Assembly: GCF_003285015.1 (NCBI RefSeq)
Contig: NZ_QMFB01000005.1
Span: forward strand, 248,001-312,000
From: Paenibacillus contaminans
GTDB taxonomy: Bacteria > Bacillota > Bacilli > Paenibacillales > NBRC-103111
DNA: 64,000 nt
Direction of reading: 5' to 3'
Each line of letters starts with the position of its first letter. Within the stretch, counting starts at the first letter, position 1. Under the pieces are notes generated by a model that ran no database searches, was not told where the DNA came from, and saw only the letters and a program-made list of their open reading frames with translations. A program made the translations under genes and the position numbers. This document shows, one piece after another, positions 34,766-43,799 of the stretch.

Positions 34766-35701
34766 TTAGAATAGTCTTGAATCCGCGTCCACCTTGCGCG
34801 CAATCGCATTAAAGATCAGAATGGTAACCAGACCCATGCAGGATTGGTATACGATGACGGCCGAAGACATGCTGAAATTTCCCAGCTGCCGCAGTGCACG
34901 GTACGCATACGAATCGATGACATCCGTCGTCGGAAAAAGTACGCCGTTATCTCCGATGATCGCGTAAATCATGCCGAAATCGCCGTAGAAAATGCGGCCG
35001 ACGCCAAGCAGCGCCAATACCATCACGATCGGCCGTAAAAGCGGCAGCGTAATGTAGAGCATCTGCTGCATCCGGCTCGCGCCTTCGATTCGCGCGCTCT
35101 CGTAATATTCCGCGGAGATGCCTGTAATGACCGCCATAAAAATAATGGAATTATATCCAGCAATCTTCCAGGCGCTGATTACGGTCAGGATGTACGGCCA
35201 TGCGCCGGGCGTCAAATACCAGTCCACGCCTTCGAAGCCAAGGACGGCAAGCGCGCGGTTAATCAGCCCCTCCGATGTGCTGAACAGCGTTAGCGCCATC
35301 ATGCTGACGACAAGCCATGAAATAAAGTACGGTAAAAAAATAAACGATTGCGCGATTCGCTTGAACAACCTGTTCCGGACTTCGTTCAGAAAAACGGCCA
35401 TTACCACCGCGCTGCCGAGGCCGGATGCGAGAAACAGCGCATTGAGGAAAACGGTGTTCAGCGTCACGCGCAGCCAGTCTTTCCCGTTGAAGAAAAACTC
35501 GAAGTTTTTAAATCCGACCCATTCGCTTCCCCATATACCGTCCGACAGCCTGTAATTCTGGAAGGCGAGCAGGTGTCCAACCATCGGCATATACGCGAAT
35601 ACGGCCAGAAACGCGATGCCGGGCAGCGCAAGCAGATACAAATATCTGTTCCGCGACAGCTCGTGTACGAACGCCCCGCCAAACCTTCTCCGTCGCTCCA
35701 A
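34766..35701 (-). CDS. Carbohydrate ABC transporter permease, LplB type
   Basis: An ATG-led frame opens at 35857, but AAAGGAGGAACGC stands 8 bases before TTG at 35701 (read as MERRRRFGG), so I place the start there; this gives 311 residues, normal for the family. Six membrane segments; VFAYMPMVGHLLAFQNYRLS near residue 35. EAA loop: ESARIEGASRMQQMLYITLP near 205. The conserved C-terminus is slightly unusual (ARKVDADSRLF instead of ending in W or Y). It follows the AraC regulator gene by 170 bases. Confidence 0.92.
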   Translation of the reverse strand: MERRRRFGGAFVHELSRNRYLYLLALPGIAFLAVFAYMPMVGHLLAFQNYRLSDGIWGSEWVGFKNFEFFFNGKDWLRVTLNTVFLNALFLASGLGSAVVMAVFLNEVRNRLFKRIAQSFIFLPYFISWLVVSMMALTLFSTSEGLINRALAVLGFEGVDWYLTPGAWPYILTVISAWKIAGYNSIIFMAVITGISAEYYESARIEGASRMQQMLYITLPLLRPIVMVLALLGVGRIFYGDFGMIYAIIGDNGVLFPTTDVIDSYAYRALRQLGNFSMSSAVIVYQSCMGLVTILIFNAIARKVDADSRLF

Positions 35702-35871
35702 AAGCGTTCCTCCTTTCTTATTTGGCTTGCAGGATACGAACGACGCCATCGTAGCATTCACAGTGAGAATCCGCCTAGTTCTCATTGGCCTTATTCGGTT
35801 CTCTTCCCGCCGATTTGCGTGATTCGGCAGGTTATGATTTGCCCGGCAAGTTCGCAATCGATCGCAGCACG

Positions 35872-38094
35872 CTAATTCGCCGAGTTTTCGGCAAGTCGCG
35901 CCTGCTCCGTCCGCTCCCCTGCCTTGCTGTCGCGGTATTGGGTCGGCGTCATGCCGGTCGCTTTTTTAAAGGCGGTGAAAAAATGGCTTTTCGTCTGAAA
36001 GCCGGATTGCTCTGCGATGTCGGTGACCTGCAAGCTCGTCTGCTCCAGCAGCTCCTTGACCTTCCCGATCCGCTCATTCAAAATAAAATTCGACAGCGGC
36101 ATGCCATATTGCTCGTGAAACAGGTGCCGAACATATTTGCCCGTCAACGCGATATGATCCGCGATCTCTTCCACTGACAACATCGGGTCATGAATATGGT
36201 AACGAACGTATTCGATGATCTCCTCGACCAGCTTTTCCTTGCGGTTGAAGCCCTTTCTGTCGCTTAGCAGCCGAATGATACGGCCGGTCTCATCCTTTAG
36301 CCATTCATGGACATCAGCAAGCGTGGAGAACTGCCTTAAGTGATGTTCAATCCCTTCAACACTCTGGATGGACGTCATTTTGCTAAACGATTTGACAATC
36401 GCAAACAGAAGCAGTTTCAGCTGAAATTGGCACTCGGTATATTTCATCGTCTGCAAGCGTACGAACAACTCGTCCAGCATGGGCAGCGCCTTCTCCTCTT
36501 TGCCGCTGCGAATGGTCTGGATCAGGCTTTCATGCACAGCCTCCTCAATCGGAGCCTGAAGATCGGCATAGCGCTCAAAGTCCTGTTCGATGTAGATTTT
36601 GTCATCGCCGCTGACAAACTTGAACAAAGTCAGTTCATTCATATCGTCGTATACTTTGCGCAAATCATCATGCACGCGGCGGGCCTCGCTTTCCGCGATC
36701 GTGACGTCCAATTTGACGTAGCTGGCAACTTGCCGACGCAGCTCCTTCAGCTCTTTGGTCAATTCGGGATCAGGCGAGGAACTGGCCGCGCCAATGAGCA
36801 CAACCAGATGATCCGAGCCGAAATCGACCACCTCTATCGGCCGTTCCGGCCGGCCCAGCAGCTCCTCCGCGATATTGCCAATTGCATACTTGAGCAGCTT
36901 ACGCGAGACAAAATCGTACTGCTCGGACATTTCATAATAGGAATCAATTTTGACAACGGCCAGCCGAAGCCATTCGTAGTTCAGCAGACCGGATTCACGG
37001 ACAATCGCTGCTCTGGCCCTATCGGTAAGCCTGCCCTGCAATAGCCACTGCCGCAAATATTCAGTCTTGATCAGCGGGTAATGATCGCGAAGCATGACGA
37101 CTCCCTTTTCAATGACGCCGTAATCGTTCTCCCCCTTCACGCCCAGCATCCGCTGCAGCTGATCTGCCAGCCGGCGGAATGGCCCGACGAATCGGCGTGA
37201 ATTCCAATAAGCAATAAGGAGAAGCGCCGCAAGCAGCAGCAGAGAGCAGGCGATAATGACGGTTTTGAACGCATCGGCCTTTTCACGGAATTGCTTCATC
37301 TCCGTAATGGATATAATGGTCCATCCCAACGATTCAAGACGGGCATAATTTACGAACGTTTCCCCTCCAGCACTGTTCAGCTCGAAGGATCCCCGCTTCA
37401 ATCCTGTTCGGATGTTACGGATGCTCTCCTCGAGACGCTCATCCGATTCCCCTAAGATCAGCCTGCCCTGATCATCCACAATCGATAGCAGCGCATCCGT
37501 CCGTCCGCCGCTTGAGATCAAATGCTTTTGCAGCTCCTTCTTGTTGAACAGGACGACAAGATACCCGTCGCGGTTTTTCTGCACAGGAGTTGAAGGAAGC
37601 TGGAGCGCCAAATACGAACTTTTTCCTATTTGGTGATCAAAGTAGCGAAGGAAGGACCCGGGATTGCGCTCGATTCGCTGCAGCATCGGCTGATCGGCGA
37701 ACTCCCCAAACGGGAGTAGTCCAACTTTGGAGTCGATGACCTCACGTTTGCGCATGCTGAATAAGTAAGCGCCTTCAATAAAAGGCTCATTAGATAAATA
37801 CTTGGTTACAACCCGCATCGTACCGGCATTTTGCAGCAGATTTTCGGTGGAGGTATAGATCCAGCTTTGAACGGTTTGGTCTTCATACATATTCAGGCTG
37901 TACGATTTCAGCTTGGCCAGCATAAACTCCGTGCGCTCTGCCGTTTCATCGATGCGGTCCTGATTGAACGTTCCCATCTGAGAGTATGCGAATTGAGAAA
38001 ATCGGTTAGCCAGAAACAACGAAAACGGAATAATCGTAATGGCGAAGAAAATACCGCTGATCACAAATATGCGCCAGGATGTCGATCTGAACAT
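35872..38094 (-). CDS. Membrane-anchored AraC family regulator (YesS-like)
   Basis: 740 residues. Membrane segments at about 8-28 and 293-313 bound an extracytoplasmic sensor domain. The cytoplasmic part contains a linker (about 345-630) and ends in the AraC DNA-binding domain: MLSVEEIADHIALTGKYVRHLF with the second helix-turn-helix LQVTDIAEQSGFQTKSHFFTAF and the family ending ATGMTPTQYRDS. Such proteins combine sensing and DNA binding in one chain without phosphotransfer. It is the first gene ahead of an LplB/YtcP importer on the same strand, so it likely controls that operon in response to its substrate. GAAAGGGG precedes the ATG at 38094. Confidence 0.92.
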   Translation of the reverse strand: MFRSTSWRIFVISGIFFAITIIPFSLFLANRFSQFAYSQMGTFNQDRIDETAERTEFMLAKLKSYSLNMYEDQTVQSWIYTSTENLLQNAGTMRVVTKYLSNEPFIEGAYLFSMRKREVIDSKVGLLPFGEFADQPMLQRIERNPGSFLRYFDHQIGKSSYLALQLPSTPVQKNRDGYLVVLFNKKELQKHLISSGGRTDALLSIVDDQGRLILGESDERLEESIRNIRTGLKRGSFELNSAGGETFVNYARLESLGWTIISITEMKQFREKADAFKTVIIACSLLLLAALLLIAYWNSRRFVGPFRRLADQLQRMLGVKGENDYGVIEKGVVMLRDHYPLIKTEYLRQWLLQGRLTDRARAAIVRESGLLNYEWLRLAVVKIDSYYEMSEQYDFVSRKLLKYAIGNIAEELLGRPERPIEVVDFGSDHLVVLIGAASSSPDPELTKELKELRRQVASYVKLDVTIAESEARRVHDDLRKVYDDMNELTLFKFVSGDDKIYIEQDFERYADLQAPIEEAVHESLIQTIRSGKEEKALPMLDELFVRLQTMKYTECQFQLKLLLFAIVKSFSKMTSIQSVEGIEHHLRQFSTLADVHEWLKDETGRIIRLLSDRKGFNRKEKLVEEIIEYVRYHIHDPMLSVEEIADHIALTGKYVRHLFHEQYGMPLSNFILNERIGKVKELLEQTSLQVTDIAEQSGFQTKSHFFTAFKKATGMTPTQYRDSKAGERTEQARLAENSAN

Positions 38095-38429
38095 AGCTGT
38101 TAACCCCTTTCTCCCTTCGTCATTAAGGTTCTCTTTTAACCGGTATGTTCTATCTTAAAGTAGCCCCTTCTTGTTTGCCTAGTCCTCATTTGTCCGTCAA
38201 GTTCGGATTTTCCTTTCCTGCCCTGCTTTATGTTTATAATTCTATTGTTCGGGAAAGCATTCGCATCGCAACATTTCCTATCCAATAAGAAAAACCGTCC
38301 GGAAATCACGGACGGTCCTTTGGTGCTCGGCTATATGTTTGCGCGTGTGAGAGGTAGTGGGTTGGAGCTTTCAACCGCTCTTGAAATCATGTGATCTGGA
38401 CTCCAAACTTCTAACGGTCCTCACTGCGC
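38095..38429. other. Gene-free region with terminator module copy 2
   Basis: Holds the second copy of the terminator module (38285-38365) after the dehydrogenase gene, then the upstream region of the AraC regulator at 38094. No gene supported. Confidence 0.6.
38285..38365 (-). terminator. Terminator module copy 2
   Basis: Stem ACCGTCCG / CGGACGGT (38294-38316) with a T tract on the minus strand. The 80-base unit is the same length as, and differs at only about ten positions from, the unit at 7300-7380. It ends the 45.4-38.4 kb operon. Confidence 0.85.
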
Positions 38430-39440
38430 TTATTTCGGCGAAAACTTGAACAACGTACCCATCGCCGTCGAAGCCGACGTCATATGCTCGTCATACGCCT
38501 TTTGCGCATCCTCGGCGTTAAAGATGCCGCTGATCAGCGAATCGAAATTGATCCGTTTCTCATCCAGCAGCCGAATATATTCGCGGATGTTCCGTCCTTC
38601 GGTCCAGCGGACGAAGCCCATCGGATAGTCGCGGTTTTCGCGCTCGTAGCCCGCATCGTAACGGCCGGGGCCGCCGGCCCGCGAAATCAGCACCTGCGCT
38701 TCCTTCTTGAACATTTTGGCGCGCGAAAACTCGGTCGTCACATCGCCGACTACGACGACTTTGCCGCGGTCGCGGATCCATTCGAACGCGTTGTTGAACA
38801 TCGCCTCGCCGTTCCCGCTGGCGCAAAGCAGAACGCTGTCCGCGCCGAAGCCGTCGCTCAAGCTTGCAATCGCGTCCTCTACTTTTTGCTGTTCCGCATA
38901 CGCATGCTTGATTCCGCACTGACCCAGAAGCGACGCACGGTAAGCATTCATATCGTAGCCGATAACCGGATAAGAGGCTGCGGCCGCGATTTGAGCCGTC
39001 AGGTTTCCGAGGATGCCGAGTCCGACAATGACGGCGATCTCACCGAAACGCAAATCGGCGGTACGCAAAGCGTGAATCGCAATGGCGCCAAGCCCCGCAA
39101 AGGCGGCATCCTCAGATCTCACATGATCCGGAACGGGCGCTGTCAGGTTGGCCGGAACGCCGAGCAGCTCCGCATGCCGGACATAGGGGCCGCCGTAACA
39201 TGCGACGCGCTGCCCGACCTTCCTTATGTCCGCCACTTCGTCGGATACCCGCTCGATGATGCCGACGGCGCTGTACCCCAGCTGGGCCGGAATGTCCGTC
39301 GAATTTCTGACCGCCGTCATCTCGGTGCCCGGGCTTACCGCCGTATATTCGGTACGAATGAGCACATGGCCCGGCAGCAGCTCGGGCTCTTTTATCTCCA
39401 TGGTATGAATAGCCTTGTTACGGGCAATAATCGCTTTCAT
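38430..39440 (-). CDS. MDR-superfamily zinc-type dehydrogenase
   Basis: 336 residues. N-terminal GroES-like part with GHVLIRTEYTAVSPGTEM near residue 25-42 and GYSAVGIIERVSDEV near 55; Rossmann part with AVIVGLGILGNLTAQIAAAA near 137 and Asp in IGYDMNAYRASLLGQCGI near 160 favouring NAD. The usual catalytic zinc residues Cys...GHE are not obvious: the segment reads AVSPGTE where many alcohol dehydrogenases have CGTD, as in the BchC/inositol-oxidation branch. Its ATG overlaps the stop of the AraC regulator (ATGA). It probably oxidises a sugar or polyol taken up by the operon's importer. Confidence 0.88.
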   Translation of the reverse strand: MKAIIARNKAIHTMEIKEPELLPGHVLIRTEYTAVSPGTEMTAVRNSTDIPAQLGYSAVGIIERVSDEVADIRKVGQRVACYGGPYVRHAELLGVPANLTAPVPDHVRSEDAAFAGLGAIAIHALRTADLRFGEIAVIVGLGILGNLTAQIAAAASYPVIGYDMNAYRASLLGQCGIKHAYAEQQKVEDAIASLSDGFGADSVLLCASGNGEAMFNNAFEWIRDRGKVVVVGDVTTEFSRAKMFKKEAQVLISRAGGPGRYDAGYERENRDYPMGFVRWTEGRNIREYIRLLDEKRINFDSLISGIFNAEDAQKAYDEHMTSASTAMGTLFKFSPK

Positions 39441-41725
39441 TTCGTGTTCCCTCCGGATTGCAAATAATCGCCTGTCAGGTTTCGGCGGAATTCGCTCGGC
39501 GATATGCCGTAATATTTTTTGAATGTGGTCGTGAAAGTGGACGAATTTAAATAACCGATTTTTTCCCCGATGTCGGCGATGGACATATCCGTATGTTTCA
39601 GCAGTTCCTTTGCGTGGGACAATCGTACTTTATTGACGTAATCGACAAAGTTCACGCCGAACGTTTTCTTGAAATAATTCGAGAAATATTTCGGGCTCGT
39701 CTCCATCTGCTCCGCCATATGGTCCAAATGCAAATTTTCCATATAATGAAGATCGATATACCGGGTAACGGACGCCGCATTCAGCTTGCTTTTGACTTCC
39801 CGCTTGCCGCTCTCCGCAATCATCTTCATTGCCTGGGTAAGCGCCTCTCGCATGTCTTCATGTCCGAAAGCGCTCTCCGTCTTCCGGGTAAATGCCGTCT
39901 CCAGCGCGAGAATATCCTTGGGATCGGCTTCGCCCGCTTCAAGCAGCTTTATCATATCATAGAACATCATTTTGGCAATAGGTACCATTTGATGATGGTG
40001 GATGCGCCGTTCCGCGTTTTTGGCGAAAATGTCGTCGATGATCCGGCCGCATTCCTGCGTGTTGCCGCTAGCCAGGAAGTGGGTCAGCTTCTCGATCTCG
40101 TCGAGCGGAAAATACACCCGCCACGTATACCGGATGGCCTGGATGTCGACTACCGTCTCATTGGAACCGACATTGCGGTAAATAAGGCCTTCCGTCACAT
40201 CGCGATAAGCCTTGCGGAAATTTTCGATTTTGGACGGATACATCCGGCTTACTGCCGCAAGAAGCGAAAATCCGCTCCAAACGTTACTCTCCGCGAGCTT
40301 TACGAAGCCGCGAAGCCGCTTGACCGCATGCTCCCGCTCCGCAGACGAGCCGATACCGATCATCGCCATAATCGTATCCTGTCCGATTTGAAACGCGGTT
40401 ACTTGCCCACCCTGCTCCTGCAAGCCGGTGCGGATCGATTCGAGCGCGCGGTCGGTCTCAAAAGGAACGTCCTGCTCGCCATTCCCCTCAGGCTTGAAAT
40501 GAAGCGCTGTCAGCACAAAATAAGGCTGTTTGAAATCTTCCGCGATCATCCGCCTCATCCGAAGCTCCGCCCCCCGCGATTGCGCGCGATTCGCGAGCGT
40601 ATCGAAGAACGCGTTCCTCGCCATATCCGCGTCAGCCTCGTCCAGCCTGGCTTTGTATGCCTCGTTCTCTTCCTTCAATTTGACGATGCCCGCGCTGATT
40701 ACCCGAAAGTCGATTTCCCGCGGGTCTCTGCCGCCCATCTGCTTGAAGATGATCCGCATCGGCTTATACAAATATAGACTGAGCACGCCCGAAAGAACGA
40801 CGGCGAAGCCGATGGCGATCATGATGATCCGGCGGTTCGCCTCGCTTACCGGGTTCAAATCGGCGAATTGATACGGCACTTTGTTGATAAAAGTGTAATA
40901 GTCCGTTTCGTAGATGTTATACTCATACCCTGTCTTTTTGAGCGTCGATTCCCCCGGCTTGCCGCTTAGCTCGCTTAGTACGTTAACGAGATCCAGCGAT
41001 TCCTCCGTGCTTAGGATGACGTTGCGCTCCTTGTCGAGCATGACCAGCGAAGTCCCCTGCATCATCGCCGTTTGGTTGACGTGCTGCAGCAGCTTATCCA
41101 CGTCCAGAAAAACAAGAACGTTAAGATTGTACAGCTGAGTGCCGTTCGACATGACAAGAAGCTTCCGCAAATTTTGGTTGACCGCTCCCGTCTCGCTGTT
41201 CCACTGGCCGTACCACTGCGAAGGAAATATTTTCGACGAGTGCAAACTGCGCCCATAGGACATCCAAAATTCGGAGTTGTACATCTGATTGTTGAACTTC
41301 AGCCGGAACAGATCTTTCAGATGAATGGTCCCGGCTGTCGTAACGGCAAGTTCTGAATTTGGGTTGAAGACGACTACCTCTTCGATATAGTCGATTCGAG
41401 GGACAATCTCACCCATCGAACGTTTCATCAAATACATTTCGTGCAAATCATCCGCGCCGGAGTTCGCGCCGGTCGCTGTCCAAGTCATATAAGGCAGCTT
41501 TTGGATGGTATCGATAATGTTAGCGATATCGGTAAAGCTTTCATCAAAAATACGAATCATATTTCTGACGACTAGCTTATTGTTTTCGCTGACCTGATCG
41601 TAGATGCCCGAAATCGATTTTTTGTACACCATGTAATTGGAAACGAACATGATGATGACAATCAGCAGCAAAGCCGTAAAAATTTTGAGGAAGCCCCTGT
41701 TTGCGATCCATCTCATAGCTGTCAT
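39437..41725 (-). CDS. Membrane-anchored AraC family regulator (YesS-like)
   Basis: 762 residues from ATG at 41725 (a TTG directly precedes it in frame; GGGGG is 9 bases upstream). Membrane segments at about 12-32 and 290-315 enclose an extracytoplasmic sensor domain. The C-terminal AraC domain is complete: LHLDHMAEQMETSPKYFSNY and MSIADIGEKIGYLNSSTFTT, with YYGISPSEFRRN at the end. It is the fourth gene of the importer operon, 71 bases after the YtcP-type permease, and its stop overlaps the dehydrogenase start. It presumably activates its own operon in response to the imported sugar. Unusual compared with the 35.9-38.1 kb regulator, it is inside and not ahead of the importer genes. Confidence 0.92.
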   Translation of the reverse strand: MTAMRWIANRGFLKIFTALLLIVIIMFVSNYMVYKKSISGIYDQVSENNKLVVRNMIRIFDESFTDIANIIDTIQKLPYMTWTATGANSGADDLHEMYLMKRSMGEIVPRIDYIEEVVVFNPNSELAVTTAGTIHLKDLFRLKFNNQMYNSEFWMSYGRSLHSSKIFPSQWYGQWNSETGAVNQNLRKLLVMSNGTQLYNLNVLVFLDVDKLLQHVNQTAMMQGTSLVMLDKERNVILSTEESLDLVNVLSELSGKPGESTLKKTGYEYNIYETDYYTFINKVPYQFADLNPVSEANRRIIMIAIGFAVVLSGVLSLYLYKPMRIIFKQMGGRDPREIDFRVISAGIVKLKEENEAYKARLDEADADMARNAFFDTLANRAQSRGAELRMRRMIAEDFKQPYFVLTALHFKPEGNGEQDVPFETDRALESIRTGLQEQGGQVTAFQIGQDTIMAMIGIGSSAEREHAVKRLRGFVKLAESNVWSGFSLLAAVSRMYPSKIENFRKAYRDVTEGLIYRNVGSNETVVDIQAIRYTWRVYFPLDEIEKLTHFLASGNTQECGRIIDDIFAKNAERRIHHHQMVPIAKMMFYDMIKLLEAGEADPKDILALETAFTRKTESAFGHEDMREALTQAMKMIAESGKREVKSKLNAASVTRYIDLHYMENLHLDHMAEQMETSPKYFSNYFKKTFGVNFVDYVNKVRLSHAKELLKHTDMSIADIGEKIGYLNSSTFTTTFKKYYGISPSEFRRNLTGDYLQSGGNTK

Positions 41726-41796
41726 CAACGCTTACCCCCTATGAAAGCAACGGCAAAACCTATCCGTACTCCATATACTTTCGACAAACGGAGGAA

Positions 41797-42672
41797 TTAT
41801 CCCTTTTCGGAGCCTAGCATAATGCCTTGAGCAAAATATTTCTGAGCGAACGGATAGATGAGCAGCACCGGAACCATCGAGATAAAAATGGTCGCATTCT
41901 TCAACGCTTGCGGCGCAAGCAGCGCCTGTTCGATCGCCCCCGCCTGCTTGTTCGTATCGAAGAGCAGCATATCGCGAAGCACGACCTGCAGCGGATAAAG
42001 CTTGGTATCGTTCAAATAAATCATCGGGATGAAGAAGCTGTTCCAGTGACCCATGAAATAGAATAGGCCGATCGACGCAAGCGCCGGCTTGGACAGCGGG
42101 ATGACGATATTGAACAGCACCCTGTATTCGGACGCTCCGTCCATCACCGCAGATTCGCGCAGCGAAGGCGACATGTTTTCGTAGAAGCTCTTGATGATGA
42201 GCAGTTCGACCGTCCAGATCGCATTCGGCAGCACGATCGCCCAGATCGAATCGATCAAGTTCAGCTTCTGTACGATAAGGAAGGTCGGAATAATGCCGCC
42301 GTTCAGGAACATCGTCAGCACGATCGCCACCATGAAAAACTTTCTGCCGACGAAGCCTGTACGCGACAATGGATACGCCGCTACCGCCGTCATCAGGAGG
42401 TTAATAAACGTCCCGACCGTTGTATACAGGATCGTGTTCCAATAGGCCCGCGGAATTTTCGGGCTTTCCAAAATTTGCTTGTATGCATCGAGATTAAAGC
42501 CTCTCGGCCATAAATACACTTTATTTTGCACAATGTACGCCGTATCGCTGAACGATACCGCGACGATATATACAACCGGATAAACCGTTACGATCGCAAC
42601 CAGGCCCAGCACCACAGTGAGCAAGAAATCAAAGAAGGTGAACCGTTTATTTAGCGAGCCTCTTCTTACCAT
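41797..42672 (-). CDS. Carbohydrate ABC transporter permease, YtcP type
   Basis: 291 residues with six membrane segments. EAA loop: RESAVMDGASEYRVLFNIVIP near residue 170. C-terminus YFAQGIMLGSEKG. GGGAGGGAAAGG precedes the ATG, which lies within the last codons of the LplB-type gene (7-base overlap), so the two permeases are translationally coupled. Confidence 0.93.
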   Translation of the reverse strand: MVRRGSLNKRFTFFDFLLTVVLGLVAIVTVYPVVYIVAVSFSDTAYIVQNKVYLWPRGFNLDAYKQILESPKIPRAYWNTILYTTVGTFINLLMTAVAAYPLSRTGFVGRKFFMVAIVLTMFLNGGIIPTFLIVQKLNLIDSIWAIVLPNAIWTVELLIIKSFYENMSPSLRESAVMDGASEYRVLFNIVIPLSKPALASIGLFYFMGHWNSFFIPMIYLNDTKLYPLQVVLRDMLLFDTNKQAGAIEQALLAPQALKNATIFISMVPVLLIYPFAQKYFAQGIMLGSEKG

Positions 42673-43631
42673 AGTCCTTTCCCTCCCGCCTTCTTGCTGA
42701 TCGCATTAGAAATGAGCAGCATAACAAGAGCGATTGACGCTTCGAACAAGCCTACCGCCGACGCGTAACTGTAGTTCGTTTCCAGCAAGCCTTTCCGGTA
42801 CACATAGGTCGAGAATACGTCCGCCACTTCATAGGTCATCGGGTTATAAAGCAGAAGCACCTTCTCGTAACCGATCCGGAAGACGGAGCCGCTCTTGATA
42901 ATGAACAGGATCAAAATCGTCGGCATGATGCTTGGAAGCGTAATATATCGCATCATATGCCAGCGCTTCGCACCGTCCACCTTGGCCGCTTCGTACAAAG
43001 TCGGATCGATGCCTGCGATCGCTGCGAGGTAAATAATCGCTTCATAGCCCATATGCTGCCAAATTTCCGAGGAAATGAAGACGGTTCGGAACCATTCCGG
43101 CGCAGCTAGGAAGTAAATGCCCTCGAAACCCATCGCTTTTAACGCCGTATTGATCAGGCCGTTCGTCGGCGACAAGAAATCGATCACCATACTGCAGACG
43201 ATAACGACCGACAAGAAAGCCGGCAAATAGCTGAACGTTTGCACCGTTTTCTTGAACTTGATATTGCGTACTTCGTTCAACAGAACGGCAAAGATGATCG
43301 GGAACGGGAACGCCCACAAGAGCGTAAATAAGCCCAGCAGGAACGTGTTTTTGAACAGCAACCAGAAATCCGGACTATCGAAAAACCGCCTAAAATGCTC
43401 AAGGCCGACCCATTTGCTGCCCAAGATACCTTCGTAAACGCTATAGTCCTTGAAAGCGATAATCAGCCCGTAGATTGGTCCGTACCGGAACAAGGCGTAG
43501 AACACAATACAAGGTATAAACAAAATAAGCAGTTGCCTGTCGCGCCTTATATTTTTCCATAACGAAGAAATCCCGGAACGAGGCTTGCCTGCGTTCGGCA
43601 GCGGGCTCATCTTCGAATGTGTTGTTTGCAT
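42666..43631 (-). CDS. Carbohydrate ABC transporter permease, LplB type
   Basis: 321 residues. The cytoplasmic tail (about 28 residues) precedes six membrane segments with RYGPIYGLIIAFKDYSVY near residue 50. EAA loop: EAAKVDGAKRWHMMRYITLP near 218. Ends AISKKAGGKGLW. GGAGGGATAACTT precedes the ATG. It follows the binding-protein gene by 168 bases, with a hairpin between. Confidence 0.93.
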   Translation of the reverse strand: MQTTHSKMSPLPNAGKPRSGISSLWKNIRRDRQLLILFIPCIVFYALFRYGPIYGLIIAFKDYSVYEGILGSKWVGLEHFRRFFDSPDFWLLFKNTFLLGLFTLLWAFPFPIIFAVLLNEVRNIKFKKTVQTFSYLPAFLSVVIVCSMVIDFLSPTNGLINTALKAMGFEGIYFLAAPEWFRTVFISSEIWQHMGYEAIIYLAAIAGIDPTLYEAAKVDGAKRWHMMRYITLPSIMPTILILFIIKSGSVFRIGYEKVLLLYNPMTYEVADVFSTYVYRKGLLETNYSYASAVGLFEASIALVMLLISNAISKKAGGKGLW

Positions 43632-43744
43632 AAGTTATCCCTCCGAATGCGAGGATAAACGCCTGAACGGCTCGGCTGCCGAGCGCGTTTACCGAAACAA
43701 GGCGCAATCGCCATAGTTGTATGCTCTGAATGATGAAAGAGAAG

Positions 43745-43773
43745 GGCACCCGAATCGACTTCACCCGGGTGCC
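43745..43773. promoter_or_regulatory. Intercistronic stem-loop after the binding-protein gene
   Basis: GGCACCCG (43745-43752) and CGGGTGCC (43766-43773), followed on the minus strand by a pyrimidine stretch (CTTCTCTTTC). Placed 26 bases after the binding-protein stop, it could be a leaky terminator that lowers permease expression. Confidence 0.65.
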
Positions 43774-43799
43774 GCCGGTATAACGCGGTTATGCTGTCT

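Noticed and set aside
39593..40777. 394-codon plus-strand open frame
   Set aside because: Antisense to the AraC regulator; low-complexity basic product.
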